Assembly: GCF_028867935.1 (NCBI RefSeq)
Contig: NZ_JAPQNS010000008.1
Location: 349,763 to 413,762, forward strand
Direction: 5' to 3'
Length of the DNA: 64,000 nucleotides
DNA from: Flavobacterium sp. SUN052
GTDB taxonomy: Bacteria; Bacteroidota; Bacteroidia; Flavobacteriales; Flavobacteriaceae
In this document: positions 39,601-45,707 of the stretch, piece by piece
Position numbering within the stretch: position 1 is the stretch's first letter
Layout: each line of letters starts with the position of its first letter
Translations under genes and position numbers: made by a program
The notes under the pieces: generated by a model
The model's input: only the letters and a program-made list of their open reading frames with translations
Told to the model about the DNA's origin: nothing
Database searches by the model: none

Positions 39601-40767
39601 CACCGAATACGTACCCGTACTTTTAATAATTAGATTGCCATTGACATCAATTGATGCTTCAGAAGCAGGCACCAGTGGCCCGCCAACTAAATTGCCTCCT
39701 TTAAAATATTGAACACCCGAAAATCCGGCTGGAGCCGAAACGGTGTATTCTTCACCAGCATATAAAAGAAGAGGAACTGAAAAACAGGCGTTGTCCAGAT
39801 CATCTTCCAGGTAACTGCCATTGTTTGGAACCGAGTCGCTGTCTGTTTGATCAGCGGCTGTTACCTCAGCAGTTAAAAACGCAACACCCCGCTCAATTAC
39901 TGTGGCAGTAATCTGAACGGTTGCCGAACTATTCGCGGGCAAAGAGGCAATAGCCCAATCACCGGATGCTAACGTATAACTTGGCGCACCCGTCGAAGCT
40001 ACGTAAGCCGAAGCGGTTACATAGCCTGCCGGAAGCGTCACTTTTACTTTAACATTAGTAGCTGCTGTAGTGGAGCTGTTAGCAACGGTAACGGTGTAGT
40101 TTACCGTTCCATTGAGCGCTGGGTTTGCGTTACTAATAACCGCATCGACGGATAAGTCGGTTACTGCAGACTGAGCTGATGCCCCTAAAGACAATAGCAC
40201 CAACGCAAACGACATAACCAGCGAACCCATAAAAGCCCTGTGGCGTGTATCCACTTGCTCCGACTTATGAGCATACGGATTCGAAGGGGGGCCATCGGCA
40301 AATCCGTACAGGCCCCCGGCCCATCGGACAAACCCTGCCTCAATACCAAAACGCATCCCCTGACTGCATTGCTGCCAGAGGAGTCGAATTAGTTTGATGC
40401 TGTTCTTCAGTAAAGGTTGCTCATTCATTTGTAAACGTGATAAAGAAAGTTTAAGCGGTAATTGATCATACAGGTACGGTTGTAATCGGTCGGGTGGATC
40501 TACTCGCATCCCAAAACCGTAGCGGGTAGATGCAGGTAGTACGTACCTTCGGCCCGTTTGCCGTCGAAGCAATAGTGCCGACCATCTTGGCGGTGGCGAA
40601 GCGGAGTCGACCCAGGCTCGGGCAAACAGAACCAACGTTCTGACGAGTTGGGCAACCATCAGAAACCATCGACCAGGTTGCTTTGGTTGATGGGGTGGTT
40701 CATTACGGGCAGACTGAGCGCGTAGGGTGTCGCGGTGTTCAGTCCAAGAGGTAGATGTAACGTTCAT
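27655..40767 (-). CDS. Giant multidomain surface adhesin with type IX secretion C-terminal domain
   Basis: The frame encodes 4370 residues. In order: N-terminal extension (1-179), signal-like hydrophobic segment (about 180-199, SFALVLLSLGASAQS), DUF11-like domain (about 200-320), 11 SdrD_B-like units of about 117 residues (about 410-1710, each opening ASLG(D/N)YVW), Ig/PKD-like domains, a further DUF11 domain, 11 four-cysteine repeats of about 75 residues (roughly 2180-3160), further Ig-like domains, another DUF11, four more DUF11-like units (about 3630-4270) and a CHU_C/type-B sorting domain (about 4272-4370; FIPEGFSPNGDNINDLFVI, then NRWGQTVY and DGTYFYRV). It should be secreted by T9SS and act in adhesion or gliding. 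The true start is uncertain: ATG 40767, 40428 (MNEQPLLKN) and 40230 (MGSLVMSFA) are all in frame. Confidence 0.93.
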   Translation of the reverse strand: MNVTSTSWTEHRDTLRAQSARNEPPHQPKQPGRWFLMVAQLVRTLVLFARAWVDSASPPPRWSALLLRRQTGRRYVLPASTRYGFGMRVDPPDRLQPYLYDQLPLKLSLSRLQMNEQPLLKNSIKLIRLLWQQCSQGMRFGIEAGFVRWAGGLYGFADGPPSNPYAHKSEQVDTRHRAFMGSLVMSFALVLLSLGASAQSAVTDLSVDAVISNANPALNGTVNYTVTVANSSTTAATNVKVKVTLPAGYVTASAYVASTGAPSYTLASGDWAIASLPANSSATVQITATVIERGVAFLTAEVTAADQTDSDSVPNNGSYLEDDLDNACFSVPLLLYAGEEYTVSAPAGFSGVQYFKGGNLVGGPLVPASEASIDVNGNLIIKSTGTYSVAASLSGCQAANCCSIQVDPGPLASLGDYVWLDNNRDGQQGTAALEPPVPGVTVQLFQPGSTTALSTTTTDGNGKYLFPDLIPGEYYVVFTAPNGYTYTSANSTAPISGTGADVVDSDANPLTGQTQTYTLSGGESNTTVDAGLIPLPASLGDYVWLDTNGNGVQDPTETGVANVTATLYSNGSAVATTTTSASGLYSFTGLTPGDYQVVFTAPAGTTFTTPLAGTSNATDSNVNSVTGQLGGTSVVSLTAGENNPTIDAGLIPLLASLGDYVWYDNNGDGQQGAPAVEPPVPGVVAQLYAVGTPTPIGSTTTNTSGFYSFTGLQPGQYYVVFTAPVGSTFTTGLQGNPATDSNVNSLTGQLGATGIVSLSAGENNPTIDAGLIPLKASLGNYVWFDTNKNGQQDPTETGVSGVTVTLFSNGSAVATQTTSTSGTYLFTNLDPGQYSVVFTAPAGYTFTTANVSPDDTDSDAGVGGATGVYSLSAGEQNLTVDAGLIPLPASLGDYVWSDTNGNGVQDPTEPGVPGVLVTLYNNGTVVTTTTTSTSGLYSFTGLTPGDYQVVFTAPVGTTFTTGLQGNPATDSNVNSVTGQLGGTSVVSLTAGENNPTIDAGLIPLLASLGDYVWYDNNGDGQQGAPAVEPPVPGVVAQLYVVGTPTPIGSTTTNTSGFYSFTGLQPGQYYVVFTAPVGSTFTTGLQGNPATDSNVNSLTGQLGATGIVSLSAGENNPTIDAGLIPLKASLGNYVWFDTNKNGQQDPTETGVSGVTVTLFSNGSAVATQTTSTSGTYLFTNLDPGQYSVVFTAPAGYTFTTANVSPDDTDSDAGVGGATGVYSLSAGEQNLTVDAGLIPLPASLGDYVWLDQNSNGVQDPGEQGVPGIGVTLYDATSGTVVSTTVTSTSGLYTFTGLNPGSYYVVFTGPASVTFTSPLSGTDRTNDSNVTSSTGTSGSTGIVSLTPGENNPTIDAGILPVIASLGDYVWFDNNGDGQQGPMGVEPPVPGVVAQLYMVGIPTAINSTTTNTSGFYSFTGLAPGQYYVVFTAPVGTTFTTGLQGNPATDSNVNSLTGQLGATGIVSLSAGENNPTIDAGLIPLKASLGNYVWLDANGNGQQDPTETGVSGVTVTLYSNGSAVATQTTSTSGTYLFTNLDPGQYSVVFTAPNGYTFTTANVAPDATDSDAGVGGATGVYSLSAGEQNLTVDAGLILLPASLGDFVWSDTNGNGQQDPTEPGVSGVTVTLYSNGSLVTTTTTNSTGFYSFTGLMPGTYSVVFTAPNGSTFTVPNSGSDDTDSDAGVGGATGTYVLTAGQNLTTVDAGLIPVATCNSVVIVASGTSSTICEGDMAMITGTASGSATINWYLTPTGTNGFVGTTTSGQALTVQPTTTTVYYGEVVGMVASTCPRTPVAIEVTRKPPTPTCPERITVCIGRATVNLTSVYSSTTTGTNVFEWHTGLATTSPLVTNITAVGPGKYYLFERSLNGCYGNPAILTVEGVACDCRNPATIALGPGKSICEGESVVLTATLGGGATSVTWTSTGSGTFVTAGSSATYTPSAADIANELVTITGTTNDPDGEGVCTTASSNVVVDINERPDAPIGVACDDELVCQGQSTKLIGFSAQGARINWYDQAGTFLGNTANAGKLTITPTATTVYYAEAVSIDGCVSTERSSVTVVVGQCKADLAITGTLTPGGSYSVGQTVTYVLTACNNGPAVGQNVDVNFPLPSTVSYVSASPSVGAYNPATGSWSIGTMAVGQCRNLFVEVVVTGTGTISATAVINGTNNDPSKPENDTAVVTFQVPVVVCNIAAPHITCALTDICKGDRSTLTATGCTSSVIWSNGMTGASISVAPQVTTTYTASCVVGSCISPASNPITIRVNNPLAPTLVASANSICVGGLVSLTATGCEGGTVLWSTGATGSVISTMINGRTTITANCRIGNCLSPQAEKVIDLANDMPKPTVTCSTTTACPGESVELTVNGCTGTPLWSTGESTTRIVVYPTDANHTYFVTCTNGTCRSPQSDNYVIRIVKPTVPVITPSSLTVCAYSSVTLTASGCADGTIQWSNGATGNTLVVTPSTNISYFATCKVRECISDASVPASIAVVNPTPPSVRRPSKPIVCSGESVTLTADGCAAGTIVWSTGATGASIVIMPTETKSYSASCMIGTCRSAGSNSELVTVNTSQGTAPTVAASKTVVCGGEPISLTATGCASGTVIWSDGQVGNIVTVTPTVDMNEFYAVCRTGTACGTPRSNVIRVRITPLPTPTVVCSESLICPGESVELTIQNCTGTPIWSTGETTGSITVRPIITTGYSVTCRNGVCVSASSNIYTITVVSPTPPTVVASATLVQPGESVTLTATCPSGTPQWMNGATTTSIVVSVTGTQSYQAFCKFRTCLSEGSAAVTITTNASCLASAGTLRTESGTVCAGSSSTVSISAIPNGDAAVPTGYSVLYVLTKGTDLVIQKTSTTPTFTVDDVNATYRIHTLVYNATPATPNYLDLSVVQLGTTKASDVASLIAQNRICASLDGTGVPVLVKTVAPPTLYGPSLTVCAGSSLTLTATGCENGTVQWSNNMTGQYIVINPVIQTVWVMATCTIDGCTSKESASLDVDVIVPLPPTVLSNKPTICIGEQTTLEAVGCTNGRFQWESGETTSSIIVTPTEANHTYRVRCQYGGCFSDYSPVTTVNIGGPNAPTVSILVSGTTTATSVNSCFGSPVILSAKGCPAGAYTIWSNGEVGTRISVSPARNVTYTAQCCTSNNCKSAVSNILTVNVGSKVAPPVTKDLTNTCPFTVVNLANGVTSAVATTGGVIEFFTSSTPRENNRVNNPSAVGRSGVYYAFEKTTGGCYSLGSVINVQITTCGGQPVPCDKNPLTADAGRDDKICAAKTYKLSGKATGEDVTVQWTSTGTGKFDDPFSKTPTYMPSVADVAAGKVTLSMSVRTPNAVCAAAKDEMVLTIEGVKDIPTIRALGSTNLCAGDSVVLEASAGDSYIWSNRAVGNRIVVKSSGTYSVQAFDKAGCSSLKSEDVVVTIGETLAAPLVSNKRNICPATTVDLTTAIDEKVAEGTTYAFRMGTSPTSGLVMRPDAVTDGTFYAFRTNSAGCVSAPAAIEVKTFNCATDTVRADLAITKTASKTALNRGEVVTYTITVQNSSAKPATNVNVRDVLPAGLELVPAQGNYNVSNGAITKWWGVLAANTAETITFQARATQKGAIVNTAEITYADQIDPNMTNNKSSVTIADTSAARPGMIGLAKILTSQKMLTDSTFEVEYGFRLTNYGDSDLTKVQVTDDLKAVFGSHTIQEVAVATTDADNFKLTFNPAFLTGDTKMFDGNGTLKASATTYFFLSAKVKIDPSNTNRTFSNTAMASAMSGASATEDASVNGSDADPDGDGNPNNNTGATVFTLENKQSPVNPIGVALAAVSSVKQPDNSYNVTYKITVKNFGEKELTNVSLSDSLVKAFPSPAVFTVVSGPTTRANSNLLANTGYNGTTNTNLLLADSKLAVGEMDTVLITVNIMPNGSNGPFYSSVLGSGLIASTGMTVSDLSNNGIDPTPAGNQKTAVRFDLPEALLGVAKSVGTPVMVEEGIFDVPYTIKVSNLGTADLKNVQVVDNLSNTFNRGALILSNRIKATADAGLKADTLYTGQGLLTNMLVDSSSTLPKGTSRTLAFTVRVNVKNADSLTFYNSAVAMAKTSAGVMVADTSTAGTNPDPKNNLDPRTSNDPTPVVLNSVPNKSYIGIALSVKDTLMKDDGSYDVTFQAVVKNFGTVGMTNVTITDTLSKVFNEQNGASFKIVGTPIASTGSGLKVNAGFDGGSDVRLVLPESSTLGAGRSDTLTFIVNVKSNGLTTTFLNTAYASGLANSIKVTDISTSGLNPDVNGNRNPTDAMEGEATQVVLRVTDSAVFIPEGFSPNGDNINDLFVIRGAQNQTISLEVFNRWGQTVYKSDDYKNDWDGTANTGVRVNNVGGVPDGTYFYRVKLENGRTYVRYMTINR
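31290..34235 (-). repeat. Eleven four-cysteine coding repeats of about 75 residues
   Basis: Within the adhesin, eight consecutive units (about 34235-32420) and three more (about 32010-31290, after one different domain) share the pattern C.G....L.A.GC...G...WS.G.TG..I.V.P....Y...C..G.C.S. Four cysteines per unit are mostly kept. The units are too diverged at DNA level to be recent copies. Confidence 0.8.
35640..39545 (-). repeat. Array of 11 SdrD_B-like coding repeats
   Basis: About 351-bp units encode 11 beta-sandwich domains that begin ASLG(D/N)(Y/F)VW and contain acidic Ca-binding-like stretches (D.NGDGQQG or D.NGNGVQDP). Units alternate between longer EPPVPGV types and DPTE types. Bases 37028-37850 and 38081-38903 are nearly identical (period 1053 bp, three units). 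Confidence 0.9.
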
Positions 40768-41061
40768 CTGCTACTTAATTTTGGGGCAGAATATAAGGTT
40801 GCACAAAGACCCCAAACAAAAATTCCATAATAGTCGGTTTAGCGACACTGGATCTTGTCGGGAATTGGCGCATTTTGTTACTCCTGAAGTATCTAAAACT
40901 ATGCCAAAACCAACTGCCTAATACCTGAAAACAATCCATACGCCATAATCAACTGATAATAAGATGCTTTCCCTATCAAACGGAGCCTAATAATTTATTA
41001 ATCCTTATCAAACAATAGCCTCAGATCAGTATTACTGAACTTCTTATGGTGCGTGCCATTT

Positions 41062-41079
41062 AGCTAAAACTATGCCAAA
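41062..41079 (-). promoter_or_regulatory. Candidate sigma-54 promoter upstream of the adhesin
   Basis: Minus-strand TTGGCATAGTTTTAGCT has GG and GC separated by exactly 10 nt, as in the -24/-12 consensus (TGGCAC-N5-TTGC), with mismatches only at less critical positions. The other copy of the direct repeat (40908-40893) has lost the -12 GC. The leader to ATG 40767 would be about 290 nt. Confidence 0.35.
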
Positions 41080-41279
41080 TAAGCCACTGACCAAACAAGA
41101 TAATGACATATGGCAAAAGCACAATAACACCGGCATACAAAGAGCCAGCGGCTACGTAAGCCGAGAGTGCCTGAAAATAAGGAGAGAGAATATGCCGAAG
41201 GCAATTATAGGTGCTTTACAGCCAGCTCTAAAGCCAAACCGGTAAGCACTCACAAATATAGTAACCCGCTAGTACAAAA

Positions 41280-41349
41280 CACCTTAATAGGTGCTTTTTT
41301 CGGCCGATTGATAAACAAAACACCCTCCCCGCATTGAGCAGGAAGGGTG
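41280..41349 (-). terminator. Double terminator after the TolB/BamA-like gene
   Basis: A first stem (CACCCTCC at 41321-41328 with GGAAGGGTG at 41341-41349) is followed on the minus strand by TTTTGTTT. A second small stem, CACCT/AGGTG with TAAT loop (41280-41293), has T-tracts on both sides, so it can act in either direction. Confidence 0.7.
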
Positions 41350-41380
41350 CAGTACTAAGTAATACTTATCAACAGAAATT

Positions 41381-44300
41381 TTAAAAATCGTAGCCCAGTG
41401 TAAGGTATGCTATCGGCTTGTTGACTACTTTGTTTTCCAGGCCCCAGGCGTAGTCGAACTTCACGTAGTAGCCAAATAACATGGTTCTTGCTCCAACTCC
41501 GTAACCAATCAGGAACGGATTCTTAAAGTTGGTCACCGTAGCTAAAAAGGGCAGGTTACCTCCTCCAATAATCTCCGTATTCAAATTGTTCTGCCGGTTA
41601 AATGGCCCTCTACCTGACCAGGCGGTACCAACGTCGGTGAAGCCAACCAGTTGAAGATTACGCAGGAAGTTCGACGTAATATTACCCCGATAGATATACT
41701 TAACGAGCGGCAATCGCAATTCGGCGTTAAACAGAACGTGACTGTTACCCGTAAGTTTACCCAATTTGTAACCACGCAGGTTAGTCACATAATCCAGGAA
41801 GAAAACGTCCCGATAATCGTCTCGCGACTGCACCAGTTCATTTGGAATAAGCAATGGATTAGTAGCAATTGCCTCCTTTTGCGGGGCTATCCAGTTCTCC
41901 ATTCCACCCAGTGTACTTTGCTTGGGAGCAGGCCCACCCGATTGGCTCATCGACACACGAAGCGCCAACATCAGGTCGCGGTGTAGCTTCTGGTAATGGC
42001 GCAGGTCGATGGTCAACCGGCTGAAACTTTGCGACGATGAGCGGATACCAGCATAGTTCTCAAACTTAACTTTTGCGCGGGTACCTTCAATCATGTTCAT
42101 CCCGTTGATCTTGGAGTTGTCGTAGACAAACTCTGCCCGGAGACCTGCGAAATCCGACGTACGGTCGGGCTCCGCAATATTCAGTAACTCGATCCGGCGG
42201 GTCAACGCGTAGAACGGCGACAGCGTGAAGCGGGTCGTTACCGAAATAGGATACGAAGCCGACAAAGCAATCCGGTTGTAGCGATACTTCTGATTCATCA
42301 GCGGGTTGTCGAAGTACAGCGTCTGCCGATCTACGCGAACGCCAAAGTCGATCCGGTTGGTCAGGTTGTGGTACTCGGCAAACAGATCGCTATTCCGCAG
42401 TGTGGTTGTGATAAACAGACCCGCCTTTATGATGTGGTTTTCCAACAGATCATTCATAGTGATGTTCTGCGAAAAACCGAAGCCCCTGATTGGGTCGATG
42501 CGCCACGATGAGCTGGCATCGTTAGCAATAAACAGACCCCGATAATCGAAAGGTCCCCGAATGGTAATGTTCTCCCGACGGCGATTGCGGAGAATGGGCG
42601 ACGTTGCCGAAGCAAGCGGAATGCCTGAACTCCGGCGCTGCCGGAACTCGGCTGCTTTCACCACCTCCGGGTCAAACTGGTAATTGTCGGTATCAACTTC
42701 GCCGGGTTCCAGCGCCAGCCGACCGGGTACAGTTGCGGTTGTTGATGTAGCCGGGCTGGTTGTCGATGCCTGCGTTGTATCGGTAATGACCGGTTGAGCT
42801 GTTACAACGGCGGGCTTGGGCGTATTGGTAATTCCCAACAATACATTCCGTTGGGTAGGGCTCATATTCTGACTGGTGTTGAGTGGCAACTGCGAGCGGT
42901 AGCCAATATACACTTCACCATTCCGAAGGGCACTATACACAAAGCCACCGTTACCTGGAATCAGATCGTACTGACGGATACTCGTTGGAAAAGCGGTTAC
43001 CTGATTCACCACGGAGGCTGCGGTGCTGTCGCCGACCGATAAGCGGTACACGTTCTGAATGCCACTAGCCGTTCCCAGAAAATAAATAGTGTTTGCACTG
43101 GCGGCAACCGGCCGGATCGCATTCGTCAGCGTATCGGTCAATCGAGTAACCGACGTTGCCCGCGGACCACCTTCGTGCCGAAACAACGAGTAGCGATCCC
43201 GAATTGTCCTGAACGAACCTTTGTCAACGCCAAGCGTATCAACCGATCGATTCGATGCAAATACGATGTCGCGCGTGCTACGTCCCACAAACACCGGGTT
43301 AATGTCATCGTAAAGATCGTTGGTTAACTGGGCGTATGTTCCGCGGTTAATGCTATAAAGAAAAATATCGTTTTGCCCGCGCCGATCCGCACTCATCACC
43401 AGGCTACCGCCATCGTCTGATGCATCGATACTGACGATCTGGGTAAGGCCATTAATTACCTGTCGGGAGCGCTGTTTCGGACGCTTATTTAAATCAGTAT
43501 ATATATATAGGTACGATTTTCCATTTTCATCCGTGACCACGGCCAAATTATTGTCGCGCTGCCAGGCTACCAGAGGTGTGCTGGTAAATGTGGCATGACC
43601 GTCGAGCCGGTAGCCGCCCTGTAAAACCGAGAACCGCTTTTTGGTGGCCGTGTTATACACCTCCACGTTGAACTTACCGTCGTTGACCGTTGAGAACGCG
43701 ATCAGCTGTTTATCGGGGCTAATTTTAACATCGTTGAGAATATGCTCGCGACCCGCCCCACGAATGGCGAGTGTAACATCGTCGCTGCCGCCCGCCGAGG
43801 GGGTCGCTTTTGCCATGTTGGCGTAATACTCCCGCCACTCGCGCAGGAACCGGGCGTAGGGAACACCCAGTGTGCTTTGAATACTGCTCTGCTCATTGCG
43901 AATGATCCGGGTGAGGTTCAGAATATTGGAGATGTTGTCGCGTCCGTATTTCTGAGCGATGTAATTCCAGATCGAATGACCAACCCGTTCGGCATCGCGT
44001 CCTTGCAGGAGGTTGGGCCTCCGAATATTCCGGCTCACCGAAGCATCGCGCATGTAATCATCAATTTCAACGCTATACCCCTCGGCAATATAGGAGGCAA
44101 TGCCGGGCATAAACCAGTCGGGCAGGGTTAGTAACAACGAACTCTGGAGGGCGTCTTTCAAACTGCCTCCATACAGCATGTCATACACAAACAGCATCGA
44201 CACGTCGTGAATAAGTCGCTTTCGGAACGTAACCTGATCGCCCGTGAAAGCAATTTCCAGTCGCGATTTAGCCAAATCAATTTCGCGGCTGTCCAGCTCA

Positions 44301-44629
44301 CCCACAATGCTGATCCCGATGTTACTCTGAGCCAGCTCCTGCGGTGAATTGTACAGGAAGATTTTGATTCGGTTGTAAGGCGTGTAGCCGAGTAGTTCGG
44401 TGATCCGGTCAAATTCCGATTCGGCATATTGAGCGGTCAGATTGGCTAAGGTGTTGCCATCCTGGTAAAAGTAAATTTCAAAATTAGCCGTGCGGATAAT
44501 TTTCCAGTTGAAGTTCCGGTATTGAATTCGGTTCTTCCCGAACTGTTCTAAGGAAGGATAGTTCTGAGCATTGGCGCTAACCATAGCCCCAAACCAGAGA
44601 CAAAACAAAAGGATGTACTGCTTGCGCAT
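41381..44629 (-). CDS. Peptidase-MA-like / TolB-propeller / BamA-like barrel fusion
   Basis: This 1082-residue envelope protein has a signal peptide (to about 22, SANAQ), an N-terminal peptidase-MA-like domain (about 25-270; NFEIYFYQDGNTLANLTAQY), a TolB/WD40-like propeller (about 280-590; LNDVKISPDKQLIAFSTVND), a Thr/Ser-rich linker (about 600-640) and a C-terminal surface-antigen/D15-like barrel (about 690-1082; LRGYKLGKLTGNSHVLFNAELRL-type strand, ending LTLGYDF). The zinc site expected in the first domain is degraded: the helix reads RLIHDVSMLF instead of HExxH, so it is probably non-catalytic. Three-part proteins of this type are found in Bacteroidota and their function is not established. 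Domain calls are mine from motif reading. Confidence 0.8.
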   Translation of the reverse strand: MRKQYILLFCLWFGAMVSANAQNYPSLEQFGKNRIQYRNFNWKIIRTANFEIYFYQDGNTLANLTAQYAESEFDRITELLGYTPYNRIKIFLYNSPQELAQSNIGISIVGELDSREIDLAKSRLEIAFTGDQVTFRKRLIHDVSMLFVYDMLYGGSLKDALQSSLLLTLPDWFMPGIASYIAEGYSVEIDDYMRDASVSRNIRRPNLLQGRDAERVGHSIWNYIAQKYGRDNISNILNLTRIIRNEQSSIQSTLGVPYARFLREWREYYANMAKATPSAGGSDDVTLAIRGAGREHILNDVKISPDKQLIAFSTVNDGKFNVEVYNTATKKRFSVLQGGYRLDGHATFTSTPLVAWQRDNNLAVVTDENGKSYLYIYTDLNKRPKQRSRQVINGLTQIVSIDASDDGGSLVMSADRRGQNDIFLYSINRGTYAQLTNDLYDDINPVFVGRSTRDIVFASNRSVDTLGVDKGSFRTIRDRYSLFRHEGGPRATSVTRLTDTLTNAIRPVAASANTIYFLGTASGIQNVYRLSVGDSTAASVVNQVTAFPTSIRQYDLIPGNGGFVYSALRNGEVYIGYRSQLPLNTSQNMSPTQRNVLLGITNTPKPAVVTAQPVITDTTQASTTSPATSTTATVPGRLALEPGEVDTDNYQFDPEVVKAAEFRQRRSSGIPLASATSPILRNRRRENITIRGPFDYRGLFIANDASSSWRIDPIRGFGFSQNITMNDLLENHIIKAGLFITTTLRNSDLFAEYHNLTNRIDFGVRVDRQTLYFDNPLMNQKYRYNRIALSASYPISVTTRFTLSPFYALTRRIELLNIAEPDRTSDFAGLRAEFVYDNSKINGMNMIEGTRAKVKFENYAGIRSSSQSFSRLTIDLRHYQKLHRDLMLALRVSMSQSGGPAPKQSTLGGMENWIAPQKEAIATNPLLIPNELVQSRDDYRDVFFLDYVTNLRGYKLGKLTGNSHVLFNAELRLPLVKYIYRGNITSNFLRNLQLVGFTDVGTAWSGRGPFNRQNNLNTEIIGGGNLPFLATVTNFKNPFLIGYGVGARTMLFGYYVKFDYAWGLENKVVNKPIAYLTLGYDF

Positions 44630-44651
44630 AAACCGTTTTATAAGTACGCTA

Positions 44652-45707
44652 CTATAACGAAAGGCAACGTTGAATATTCACTTCAGCATCCAAATCTTCG
44701 CCTTCCAGCAAAAACCGGGCAAACTGGTGAGCAAGATACGGACTTAGTGAAACACCCTTACTGCCGAAGCCGCCAAATATACCGACGGATGCATAACCAG
44801 GGTGGGTGCCTATGAACGGTCGCCGGTCTTTGGTTGCCGGGCGAATTCCAGCCGATTGGCCGATAATCTCGTACGGAATTTTCAACACGTCGCGCACCTT
44901 CGTTTCTAAGAACGTACGACCCTCGACAGATGTTTTCCAATCCAGATCATGCCAGCTGTACGTAGCCCCAATTCTTATTGTAGTGTCATCAACCGGCAAA
45001 ATAAATACGCCCTGATTGACTATGTTTTTCACCGGATAATTGGCCACACGGGCGGTCAGAACCTGGCCTTTCACCACGTTAAAAGGAAGCCAGTCGAACA
45101 ACGAATTTTCGCGTCCGTGCGTGCCATCACAAAAAATCACTTTCCGAAACGACAACCCATTCCAGTCGACCTGATCCTGGCTGATAGTTAAGTCACTAGT
45201 ACTTATTTGGGCGGAAACAAACTGTTTCTTTTCCTGGAAATAAGCGCGTATCGAACTTGTAAATTTGCTGATCGTTACCCAACCCGATTGCGTTACTTCA
45301 AGACCACCAAATGGGTTATTGACAACAGAACTATAATACTTATCATTGACCGTCTGATTTACATATTTGGCTACTACTGGCTCGGCGGTGAACGCTTCGT
45401 AGTCTGCTTTTTCAGCTAATGAACGGTATGGTCGGTAGATGGGAAGCGGATGAAAAAACGAAGCGGATCGTTTGGCTTCGACATCCTGGTAAAACTTGTG
45501 CAAAAACGGAAAGAGGTCATCAGCCAGCCAGGTTCGAACAAGTTTGCGGCCCGTGAGCGGATTCACAATCCCTGCTGCTGCACCCGAAGCCGACGGCAAA
45601 TCGGGTGCGTCGACTATCCAGACACGGCATCCTAATTGATCGAGTGTCCAGGCCAGTACCGACCCGGCAACACCTTGGCCTACTAGTAGATAATCAGCGG
45701 TAATCAT
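44652..45707 (-). CDS. FAD-dependent oxidoreductase of the DAO family
   Basis: This 351-residue flavoprotein has an N-terminal FAD-binding motif YLLVGQGVAGSVLAWTLDQL (about 6-25) and a C-terminal SAGIRPATKDRRPFIG and GIFGGFGSKGVSLSPYLA pattern typical of D-amino-acid-oxidase-fold enzymes (ThiO/MnmC-C-like). The motif GIVNPLTGRK follows the FAD site. Its ATG overlaps the cmk stop by 4 bp (ATGA), so it is translationally coupled to cytidylate kinase. The substrate is not known. Confidence 0.85.
   Translation of the reverse strand: MITADYLLVGQGVAGSVLAWTLDQLGCRVWIVDAPDLPSASGAAAGIVNPLTGRKLVRTWLADDLFPFLHKFYQDVEAKRSASFFHPLPIYRPYRSLAEKADYEAFTAEPVVAKYVNQTVNDKYYSSVVNNPFGGLEVTQSGWVTISKFTSSIRAYFQEKKQFVSAQISTSDLTISQDQVDWNGLSFRKVIFCDGTHGRENSLFDWLPFNVVKGQVLTARVANYPVKNIVNQGVFILPVDDTTIRIGATYSWHDLDWKTSVEGRTFLETKVRDVLKIPYEIIGQSAGIRPATKDRRPFIGTHPGYASVGIFGGFGSKGVSLSPYLAHQFARFLLEGEDLDAEVNIQRCLSL

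Larger units (their letters stand above)
40768..41380. other. Intergenic leader region of the giant adhesin (about 610 bp)
   Basis: No protein gene is evident. It holds a 16-bp direct repeat CTAAAACTATGCCAAA (40893-40908 and 41064-41079), a sigma-54-like site overlapping the second copy, a TATATTTG element on the minus strand (41260-41253), and terminator hairpins of the upstream gene at its right end. Confidence 0.5.

Noticed and set aside
40727..40921. Small plus-strand frame overlapping the adhesin start
   Set aside because: It is antisense to the adhesin 5' end and has no ribosome-binding or family support.
41140..41300. A small RNA on the plus strand ending at the CACCT/AGGTG hairpin with T6
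   Set aside because: No promoter or conserved structure is visible, and the hairpin is better explained as a bidirectional terminator of the gene at 41381-44629.
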